From Mesostigma viride (taxonomy: Eukaryota > Streptophyta > Mesostigmatophyceae > Mesostigmatales > Mesostigmataceae): a stretch of 64,000 bases of DNA. Below, piece after piece: positions 55,401 through 64,000 of this stretch (positions are counted from its first letter, which is position 1; each line of letters starts with the position of its first letter). The notes beneath the pieces are model-generated. The model was not told the DNA's origin. It did not search any database and worked only from the letters and a program-made list of their open reading frames with translations. The stretch spans positions 6,983,143-7,047,142 of the forward strand of contig RPFO01000065.1 of the NCBI GenBank assembly GCA_009746045.1, given 5' to 3'. A program made the position numbers and the translations under genes.

Positions 55401-58400
55401 GGGGGCCCCTCCCCAGACCCCCGAGCACAAACTCCTCGTTCAGGGCGTCGCGCCCCGTGGCCCTCGGTCTCCGCGTCCCATCCACCCCCAGAGGGAGCAA
55501 GTCCCCTCCCGCGCCGCTATTGGTCGGGCCGCACAGGTGGCCGCCCGACGTGCCAGAGGAGAGAAGCGGGGACGACTCCACCAGCTGCGTGGCGATGTCG
55601 AAAAGGGCCGGGTGGAACCCCCGCTGGGGCAGGTGGGCCAGAAGGAGCCCCGCCGCCTGGCACAAGTCGAAGACGTACTTGCCGTTGGGGGGGCGGGGAG
55701 TGGAGGTCATGTTCTCACCAAAGAGGTCACTGTAGTCGCCGGAGGGGGGGAGCGATGCAGCAGCCGACAAGCCACTCGCTTGCGTGGAAGGGTGAGAAGA
55801 TGCCTCCCCTGGCGTGATGCCTCCCGTGACAAAGGAGGATGATGATGGTGGTGGGTGGGTGCTGATGGCATCCCTGGGTGTCGTCAGTGAGGGCGCGGGC
55901 CCAGCAAGTCCGTCTCTATCCATGGGCAGCGACGGCGCTGACGATGTCGCTGGTTGCACAGCACTCGCGCCGGCAGTTGAGGCTCTCCTGTACTCCGCGG
56001 TGGTGGTGGTGGCGGCGGCGGCGGCGCTGTCCCTGCAGCTATCAGTGGGCGAGACGCTGGCGTCGGCCACGGTGGCGGTGACGGCGCGCAGCAGCATGTC
56101 CACCACGTGGCCGCTGGGCAACGGCAGCGCGAGCATCTCCAGCAGCGCGCACTCGAGTGCCAGCTGTCCGCAGTTGTTGGCGTCGGCGCCGCGGCCGAAG
56201 AAGGGGGACGGCGCATTGGGCGGCAGTGAGGGGATGCGGCGCTTTCCGTGGTAGTGGGCGAGGGAGGGGAGGTTGGCGGCGAGACGCTGGAGCACACCCT
56301 GCGAGAAAGAATTGATAATAGATAGAATAGTATAAGAAGGGAGGTAGCGGAGGTGTTGTTGTGAGCAGAGAAGAGTGGGGGGATTTAACGAAACTAAAAA
56401 CTTGTGTGTGTGTGGGGGGGAGGATACGTCACAGCAGTAGGTATGGGGGGGGCCAAGACGGACACTTCCGGGGGGGGGGGGAAGCAGGGGGGTGATCAGC
56501 GAGCGGGGGAAGGAGGGGGCTGGGGGAGGGTGGGAAGGGGACAGAGGCTTGTTTTGAGGTTACCCAGAGGTAAATGTTGCGAGGTCTCTCTATTAACTAA
56601 GGGGCACGGATTTCGAGGTTTTTCTCTTCACAACGAAGCAGACAAACTTGTGGGACCAGACGTTCACACTCCGACGAGGCGTGGCCCTCCCAAAGCCTAT
56701 CACCAAACGCCTTTACCTATCATCACCGGGCACCTTTACCCATCATCACCGGGCGCCTGTACCTGGAAGTACTTGAGGGAGAAGAGGCCCCGCGTTGTGT
56801 CGGTGAGGTCATCCGTGACAGATGCCGCATGGCCGCCGCCGCCTTGCAGCTTGGTCTGCATGGCTCGTGTCGACCGTTTGGGCAAAGCGCCGACAGGGGG
56901 GACGTGTGAGGGAGATTCAAACATGCCGCGGGCCGTACATAATCAGACGCATTGCAAACGGTAAAATGGCTCCTATCAGTATAATAGGTACAGTATTCAA
57001 AATATTAACATAATATACATGTAGTAGTACAGAAATATGATAGTACAGAATGAATAGAAAGTACAGAAATACGAAAAAAAATGCAGGCTTGCAGGGGCAA
57101 AGAAGGATGTTCGAGTGCTTGCGACGTATTGTGTGACTGTCGCGGCCAGAGGGGTGACCCCTCTTATAACACACATCCACGTTTTCACCTGTGGGTCCGT
57201 GTCCAAAATATGAGTTTGAAAAGCAACCACGAGAGTAAAATGTTGATACGAGAGTAAACATGCCTTGGCCCACGCCCGCCCACCCACCCACCCGCCCACC
57301 CGCCCGCACAAACGCCCGCCCGCGCGCACACACGCCCGCGACCCCAGCAGATGGCGGATCAGCGGCAAATCAGTATAGCTTTGTTTCACCCAATCAAACA
57401 CAGAACTTAGGTAACCTATGAGCCACACCCACCTCGAGAAGTTGACTTTGGCGACAGTGCATAATCTTTACACATATATAAAGTGAACTTGGTGACCGTT
57501 TGTCGGATGATTAGGGGGAGTACCGCCGATAATTAGGTGGTGAATCGTGATGCAAAAATCAGCCGTTCAGGCGTACTCCGAAGATCTCCGGAGATCAAGG
57601 GACGAATGAAAGATACACTACGCGCCAAACCTGGGGTCCAACTGACTGACTGACTGACGTTACTACTAGGCAAAGGGATGGAAAACATTTCAGCATCAAC
57701 GGAAGGATCTTCAGCTAGCCACGAGCAACCAGCCAGGGGCAATTTCAGCAAGGGACGAAAGTTATGCGGGGGACGGGCCACTACTTTAGCCACAGGCAAC
57801 TAGGCAGTAGCCACAGGCCACGGGCAACTAGCGACGGGCAAAAAATTTCAGCAACCGAGGGACGAAAGGAATTTCAACGGGCCACTACTCCCACTAGCCA
57901 GTAGCCACCGGGCCACTAGCCAGTACCGGGCCACGGGCGACGCGACGGGCCACGGGCACCGGGCCAACGGGCGACGCGACGGGCCACGGGCACCGGGCCA
58001 GGGAGGAAAGGAATCTCAACGGGCCACTTCTCCCACTAGCTAGTAGCCACCGGGCCACGGGCACCGGGCAACAGCATCGGGCACCAGGCACCGGGCCACG
58101 CACCGGGCCACGGGCAACGTGACGGGCCACGGCCACCGGGCCACGGGAATTTAGCACAGCCGGACTTGAATAGGGGTCTCCAATAGTAGTAGAGTCTAAA
58201 ATAGTAAGTAGGGGGCTTGGCACCCACCGGGTCTACTTGTAAAACATAATTCAATGCTAGAAGTATACGACTCGATATTTTATACAGCCACACCCACCTT
58301 GAGTAGCTTGCAAAACTGCGACGACAGGAAATATACTCGTCCCGATCACATACAGACGAAGCAACACACAGCATAATTTTTTTCGTACATGCCGCACGCG

Positions 58401-61302
58401 CCTCGAGGAGATGGCGGAACTGCGGCAACAGCATAAACACTTGGTATAGCCATGCCACCTCGATGAACTACACACGCACCTCGAGCAGCCTGCGGAACTG
58501 CGGCGAGAGCGGCAGGCTCTCCCAGTCCACCAGCGCGACCAGCAGCAGCCGCGTGCGCAGCGGGAGCGGGCTGTGGTAGTACGCGAGCGCCTCCACCACC
58601 ATCCGCAGCCGGCTCGTGTGGAACACAAACAGGCGGCGGTACCGCACAAGGACCGCGTCCACGTCGTCCATCCGGCCGTGCTCGATCAGAGGCCCCAGAA
58701 CGCTAGGGAACACGCCCAGCACCCGCAGGCACACGTGGTCATAGTAGACCAGCGAGGCGCCGTCGCCGCCCAGGGGCCCAGTCCCGAGCCCACTGCCAAT
58801 CAGTGCAGGGCCAGGGCTGCCGTTACTGGGACCAGAAGTAGCACCGGCGCCGGCAGTGCTGCTAGTGCTACCTGCCGGCACGCTCACGCCGCTGGATGTG
58901 GTACCAGACACCCTTCCTGGCGTGAGTGGCGTGATGGGGGCCATTGGGTCGAAGGGCTCTTGCTCGAGCCAGGGGCGGGGTGGTTTCATCGGCTTGCCGG
59001 TGACGGTGTTGGCAACACCAGTTGTTGCGGTCCCGGTAGCAGCATTGGTGGCAGCATTCGCTGTCGCGCTGCCGGGGTTGACACTGGCGTTCGCATCAGC
59101 GACCGTGGCAGAGAGTCGGGGGTCGTTTGCGTCACCGGGAGCAGGGCAAGTCTCGCCGGGAGCGCCGCTGTGGAGGCAGCCGGGGCGGGAAAGGAAGTCG
59201 AGCGTGCGCGTGTGGAAGCCGCCGCCCTCAGCCAGCAGGTGGGTGACGAGTGTCAGCGCGGGGGTCCTCGCGTCGCGCTCGCAGAGGGCCATGAGCACGA
59301 GGTCAAAGGGAAGGAGGCCTTTCTCCCACACAAAGGTGGACAGGAGGGCGGCCGCCTGCGGGGGACGAGGAACAGGGAAAGGCCAAGAAGACCAGGGCAG
59401 GCCGATCAACAGGGAGAAGCAAAAACAGGGTGATGCCAAAAATACAGGGAGAGGGGAGATGGTAGAGGAGAGCAAGGGATCAGAATAGACACTACTAGTC
59501 TAGTACTGTTAATAAGTGCTAGCAGTATAAGTCTCACTTTTTATGATTTTTGAATTGACAATCTCCCTAGAGAGATTTCCAACTTTTCGAGAACAAGCTG
59601 GGCGGCAGAGGCACAGGGGAAAGGGGGGTAGCGAGGCAGAGGGAGGGAAGGGGAACGGAGTAAATTACTAGTAGGGAACGGTGTCACAGAAGGACTTTAC
59701 CACAGTAGCGCGCAGAATCGATCCGAATCATAATAATGATAGCAATGTCCAAATATTGCCATACAAGTTACTAATCAACCATCTGGATTCATCAATACGA
59801 TTCTACTAGAAACACATGCAAACCAACTGCAGGGTACAAACCAACTGCTTTGCACAGTTTGATAAGATATTCGCATAAAGGAGCCGTTGGTACACTTTAA
59901 CGAGAAGACTGCTGGGAAAAACGCAATTCGAAACATTCCAAGGGGCCTAGTTATGCCATGCCTAATTATGCCCAACCGGTAACCGTAACTCTGTCCAACA
60001 GTTCCGTCTTTGTCTAACGAAGAAAACTGAGTTCAACAGCACAAATGTTCATGAATTAGAGAGCTGCTGCTAGAGTCTTTTTCGACAGCAACATGAGTGG
60101 GTGCAAACAATACCTGTGTGATGCGGTCCTGACAGGAGCATTAGCCAGGCGGCACAGACAGCGGTGAAATAAAAATCGGTTGACACCAGTGGAATAGATG
60201 CCTATATGCAGCACAACACCAATCAATGCCTGCATGATGCGGTCTTCAAACAAGAGTTGTGCGGTCACTGTACAAATCCCGTAGTATACAGCACAGCAAG
60301 AAAGCGGTACCTAGGTGCTCCAGTCCTCGAATAAGAGTCTTGCGGTCATGGTCCCTATTCAGAATTACTAGACTCAAATTAAATCGCTTAGTAGTAATTT
60401 GATAGCTTATTGGAGCTTTGATGAAAGTTCACCGTGATTCTTTGCGGCAAATGAACTACATGTAGCAAACAACACAACGCCAACCCCGTACCTGCGCGAT
60501 GCGGTCCTCTGGGCTCAGCGACGCCTCCGCGATAGTGCTGGCCCCCGTGCCACCGCTGCTGGCATCTGCTCCCATCCGTGCAGCAGCCGCGGGGGGCGGT
60601 TGCTCCAGGCTGTCCAACAGCAGGTCCATCATAAACTCGCAATTCTCAGTGATATCTGCGGCGGTGAACATGCTGAGCAGCATCCACACGTCTGGCAGCA
60701 GCGGTGGTGGTAGTGGTGGTGGTCGAAATGGAGTAAGAAGAGGAGCATGGGTTAGCAAAGCAGCGCTCCAAGTCATTCATATGCGGTGAATATGGTGGCT
60801 TCATGTCTGGAGGTGGTCTCCTTGGTGGTGGCGGCGGTGGTGGTGGGAAGGGGTGGGATAGGAACAGGGAAGTAAAGTAGGAGCAGGTTTAGAACATAAT
60901 GCGGTGGACATGGTTTATAATTGAATGGGGTGGGATACGAACAGGGGAGTAAAGTAGGAGCAGGTTTAGAACATGATGCGGTGAACATGGTTTATAATTG
61001 GATGAGAACACGGAAGTAGGGTAGGAGCAGGTTTAGAATAGAATGTCGTGAACATGGTTTATAATTGGATGAGAACACGGAAGTAGGGTAGGAGCAGGTG
61101 TAGAATAGAATGTCGTGAACATGCTGACCAGCAGCAACACATCAGGCGGTGGAGGTTGCATGGTGGTGGTGGTGGTGGTGGTGGTGGTGGTGGTGGTGGT
61201 GGTGGTGGTGGTGGTGGTGGTGGTGGTGGTGGTGGTGGTGGTGGTGGTGGTGGCGGCGGCGGTGGCGGTGGCGGTGGCGGTGGCGGTGGCGGTGACGGTG
61301 GC

Positions 61303-61333
<31 letters not shown>

Positions 61334-61351
61334 ATGGCGGTGGCGGTGGCG

Positions 61352-61382
<31 letters not shown>

Positions 61383-63818
61383 TGGCGGTGGCCGTGGCCG
61401 TGGCCATGGCGGCGGCGGTGGCGGTGGTGGTGGTGGTGGCAGAGGCGGCGGTGGTGGTGGTGGCGGTGGTGGCAGCGGCAGTGGCAGTGCCCAACCGACG
61501 GACAAGTGAAATTAACATAGAACCACAGCGTCACGTGGGTTCCAATTAAGAACCGTCAACCCCTTAACACACTTACTAAAATTCAATGCTGCTATACATA
61601 GTAGTACAAATAGTAGTATACAAATAATAAATGAGTACAGTAGGAGTATATACATAATAAATGTATGGTAGTAGCAGTATATACATAATAAATGTATAGT
61701 AGTCGTAAAGTATATGCTTGTGAATGGGGGCACTCAGTGAGAAGACATGACGGCAGCGATGATGGCTACGCGCCATGCAGCATTCCTCTTCAAAAAACAA
61801 ACCCAATGAGCCCAGGCTAGGGTATGGAGTTAGTGCCTGCAAATGGAGAAGAGAAACGCGCGAGTGCTCACTGAGGAAGTTGACGGCCGCGACGTTGGCG
61901 CGCGCCATGCACCATGTACCCCAGGTGAGATACTTGCGCTGCACCGCCGGCGAGTTGTTGCAGTAGGCCTGGATCTCGAGCTTGCCAGCGGAGGGGGCTA
62001 GCGTGACCTGGCATTGCGCCAGCACGGCCGCCTCCACCTGTAGAGAAGAATGGATATTGCCGTGCACGAGGGCATGGCAGGGGGTAAGTACATTCTTGGC
62101 CGGGGCACGCGCATGGAGGGAAATTCGGAGGAAGGCACATGTCTATGTGCACGGATGGAGGGATGGACGGACGGACGGACGGACGGACGGACGGAGTAAG
62201 ATGTGCAGTAATAGCACTTCAATCATATCTACAGTTGTATAGTTATCTACCTCTCAGTGCACGAGGGCCTATCTACTAGGGCACGCAATGATGACATCAT
62301 CCCAGGGTAAGTGCACCAAATATTAATTCTATTGAACGTACCCACACATTCTGTCATCCATCCACATGCCTCCCATTGAGGAGAGTCACCACCGGGGCGT
62401 ATGAAACGATCAAGTACCATTCTAGAGGGAATAAAAGAACCGGACTGCGTTTCGATGGATGCGTTCTAGAGGGGCGCAAGATGTATTGAAGCAAGGCGTC
62501 GCACCCTGGGATGCTCTCCCCACTGGTTCGTTATCCTAAGAAGGGGTCCACAAGGTATGTTTCGTCCCCCTTCACGGTGGGTCAGATCCACGGTGGGCCG
62601 TTCAGATTCACGGTGGGCCATACACCATATGCACCTCAGCCTTCACCCCCATATGCAATATAGCTGCATGCTGTATATCTGCTTCCACCGCCACCCCCTT
62701 ACTGTGGTCCTTAGCCCTTATGCCCCCCTTCCTTACCATGAGCCGGGTCATCACTATCTATCCCATTCTACACCTACTACAAGTATACCTACTATCTCTT
62801 TTAAGTATCGCCATCTGCCTCTCACATATTCCCTGCCTCTACCACCCCCTTTATCCCTGCGGCCCCTTTCCCCTTCTTGCCGTGGGGCGTGGGCCAGATA
62901 ATCAGAATCCATGCCATGTACGTTATACCATATAATGTCCTCAACACTCCCTTTCCCCTTCACCGTGGCCCTTGCCCCAACTCCCTCACCGTGGGCCAGA
63001 TCATGGCCGCCTTGCTGGCGCCGACCAGCGCCGCGGGCGACGCGGCGGGTGGCGCGACGCGCTCGATGATCTCTCGCACACTTGGCGGGAAGTGCGCGAC
63101 CGACTGGGGGGACCAGCTCTTGCTGCAGGTGGTGCCCAGGTGGGCCACCAGCGCGCGGTGGTAGCGTAGCTGCTTGTAGTCATGGACGCCCCTGATAAGA
63201 TAAGAAAGGAGGAGGGGGGGGGTGAACGGGGAAAAGGTGGAGTGAGGTATGGGTGCAAAGAGGGGTAGAAGGAAGATGACGAGCACAAGGAGGGGTAATG
63301 GGTGATCGAAGGGGGATAGGGTATCGCGCTTTCCATGTGGACAAAAACGGTTGGTCGTCTAGATTAGAGCGATGCAGGCCTCCAAACAGGCCTCCAACCT
63401 TGGAATTCAACTTAATAATACAACATGAACATAGCACGAGGTTTCAATGCGGTCAGATTGGCTTGGTGACCGAGACGCGATGGAAAGTGCGTGCGATGGC
63501 GTAACCATGAAACGCTCCTCCGGATGACATGGCAACACATCCACAAGGCGTTACGGATGACATGGCGTTGCGGATGACACAGCGAGGGACCCACCTGGTC
63601 TTGGAGTTGACGGCAAGGAAGCGGAGCATGACGCGGGAGAGCACCTTGCCGAGATCCACCGGCTGGTTTTGGTCGGTGGCGCACCGGAACAGGACGACCT
63701 CGGTGGCGGATGCCAGCAGCTTGCAGGCCAGGTTCTCGGCGACACGATACAGCCGGTGCTTGGTGGTGGCCTGGATCGTGGTCAGCAGGCCGATCACGTT
63801 GGACAGCACTTGGCGCGT
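52483..63818 (-). CDS. MED23: Mediator complex subunit 23, C-terminal part of gene
   Basis: Mediator links transcription factors to RNA polymerase II in the nucleus; MED23 is a tail-side, helical-repeat subunit. Nine exons on the minus strand: about 63818-63595, 63191-62990, 62037-61872, 60691-60492, 59355-58480, 56855-56763, 56298-55120, 53631-53528, 52651-52483 (stop). All have GT-AG borders and matching phases, giving about 1070 codons. Family matches: SWSPQSVAHFPPSVREIIE (exon 2), LSTFVWEKGLLPFDLVLMAL and VCLRVLGVFPSVLGPLIEHG (exon 5), LALECALLEMLALPLPSGH and LVGPFLHRLGRDHVVYEK (exon 7). Exon 8 EDVFGV...AEDIADL and the last exon (LHPDIRRLFRHLSSSHE) resemble the plant rather than the animal C terminus. 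Exon 5 has a low-complexity Ala/Gly/Thr/Ser insert; exon 7 a Ser/Ala/Thr-rich one. The N-terminal exons lie past position 64000. Confidence 0.9.
52652..53527 (-). other. Last MED23 intron
   Basis: Donor CAT|GTAGG at 53527 and acceptor GCCCGCAG at 52652. Contains short repeats (GAGTCCAAATGGCTTT twice, 52771-52797). No other gene recognised. Confidence 0.75.
53701..53745 (-). repeat. Copy of MED23 exon 8 start
   Basis: Encodes TLRLLCGCIEDVL and then a stop, next to the real exon's TLRLLCGCIEDVFG at 53631. The base before is CTTGCAAG, so the acceptor is altered. Confidence 0.85.
54817..54850 (-). repeat. Copy of MED23 exon 7 end
   Basis: Encodes LGRNHVLYEKLGK, compared with LGRDHVVYEK at the true exon end (55120). 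The GT donor has become CT, followed by repeats of CGGGAAGCTC. Confidence 0.85.
54926..55119. repeat. (CCCA)n microsatellite at a splice donor
   Basis: About 48 units, with CCCG and CCTG interruptions. On the coding strand it reads (GTGG)n, G-quadruplex-forming sequence beginning at the intron's first base. Confidence 0.95.
57278..57460 (-). repeat. Exon-end copies in MED23 intron 5
   Basis: At 57349-57372 (minus: TTGCCGCTGATCCGCCATCT) and 57429-57445 (CTCGAG|GTGGGTGTGG) are pieces resembling the last codons and donor of exon 5. A CCCGCCCA microsatellite lies at 57278-57335. Confidence 0.55.
57880..58150. repeat. GGGCCACGGGCACC-type minisatellite
   Basis: Irregular short units of GGGCCAC, GGGCACC and GGGCAAC in the intron between exons 5 and 6, with a larger repeat (GGGCGACGCGACGGGCCACG) at 57937 and 57968. 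Confidence 0.85.
58297..58431 (-). repeat. Two further copies of the exon 5 end
   Basis: Exon 5 ends PQFRRLLE|GT at 58480. Just downstream, 58431-58401 encodes LPQFRHLLEAR and 58325-58297 encodes SQFCKLLK|GTGGGTG. The first has lost its GT donor, the second keeps it. Confidence 0.75.
60845..61110. repeat. Minisatellite of about 63 bp, four copies
   Basis: Units read GTAGGAGCAGGTTTAGAA, then GAACATGGTTTATAATTG, then GGATGAGAACACGGAAGTAG. It lies upstream of MED23 exon 4 and ends at a copy of that exon's start. Confidence 0.92.
61112..61150 (-). repeat. Copy of MED23 exon 4 start
   Basis: Encodes PDVLLLVSMFT, compared with PDVWMLLSMFT at the real exon (60691). The copy lies next to the triplet tract. 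Confidence 0.7.
61158..61494. repeat. (GGT)n and (GGTGGC)n tract
   Basis: Triplet and hexamer repeat over 330 bp in a MED23 intron. Poly-Gly, poly-Val, poly-Pro and poly-His frames are artefacts of the repeat. Confidence 0.95.
62163..62195. repeat. (GGAC)n microsatellite
   Basis: Eight units in the MED23 intron upstream of exon 3. Confidence 0.9.
62196..62989 (-). other. MED23 intron 2, remainder
   Basis: No other gene recognised. Contains short repeats of TTCACGGTGGG (62571-62620) and CACCGTGGGCC near the donor. Confidence 0.5.
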
Positions 63819-63863
63819 CTTGGAGAGGAATGTGGAGGGGGCGGAACGGGCGAATAGCAGATA

Positions 63864-64000
63864 GGTGGGTGGGTGGGTGGGTGGGTGGGTGGGTGGGTGG
63901 GCGGGCGGGCGGGCGGGCGGGCGGGTGGGTGGGTGGGTGGGTGGGTGGGTGGGTGGGTGGGTGGGTGGGTGGGTGGGTGGGTGGGTGGGTGGGTGGGTGG
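63864..64000. repeat. (GGGT)n with (GGGC)n block
   Basis: GGTG units, with GGGC units at 63900-63924, run off the window edge. It lies in the intron just upstream (coding sense) of the first visible MED23 exon. Confidence 0.95.

Noticed and set aside
54783-55430. Gly-Gly-Trp-Val repeat extension of MED23
   Set aside because: Read-through of exon 7 into the (GTGG)n intron; the GT donor at 55119 and an in-phase next exon at 53631 fit better.
61033-61549. Poly-Gly, poly-Val, poly-Pro and poly-His proteins
   Set aside because: Products of the GGT/GGC tract inside a MED23 intron.

Overview
The window is nuclear DNA of a eukaryote with large introns, very many microsatellites and dense transposable elements, most likely a green alga. 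The evidence is one host gene on the minus strand with clean GT-AG introns and phase-consistent exons, recognisable as Mediator subunit 23 with a plant-type C terminus, plus chromodomain Ty3/gypsy, Ty1/copia, L1-like LINE, piggyBac, hAT and CACTA-type elements. No bacterial operon, CRISPR array or complete RNA gene was seen.

Layout. 0-3 kb: a 30-bp minisatellite and intergenic DNA with one copy of a dispersed repeat. 3.2-7.3 kb: a spliced plus-strand gene for a DDE-transposase-like protein, preceded by 230-bp tandem repeats. 8.1-27.5 kb: one Ty3/gypsy chromovirus on the minus strand (5' LTR 26880-27492, primer site, RNase H1-like small ORF, gag, protease, RT, RNase H, integrase, chromodomain). 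It is opened at four points by four DNA transposons with intact target duplications: CACTA-like at 20697-26212, piggyBac-like at 14757-17600, a second TTAA element at 11820-13537, and hAT at 9895-11203. 28.2-30.1 kb: dispersed repeat copy 2 and LINE 3' ends. 30.1-36.9 kb: a LINE RT region holding a copia element (30532-36685) whose two 345-bp LTRs look identical. 37.8-38.8 kb: a 1-kb palindrome built from three foldback units and two inverted spacers, flanked by a 5-bp duplication. 40.5-52.3 kb: a LINE graveyard with solo LTRs, a 200-bp hAT MITE, a third TTAA element, and ORF1-only LINE derivatives, several with exact target duplications. 52.5-63.8 kb: the C-terminal part of the MED23 gene in nine exons; its 5' half lies beyond the right edge.

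The only clear host gene is MED23. The 3.9-7.3 kb gene is probably transposon-derived. Everything else is a layered record of insertions whose relative order can be read from the nesting. The strongest leads are the four-fold nested chromovirus, the palindromic composite with tRNA-like sequence, a LINE 3'-end hairpin family with (ATTA)n tails, ORF1-only LINE derivatives, and MED23 introns that contain repeated copies of the adjoining exon ends.
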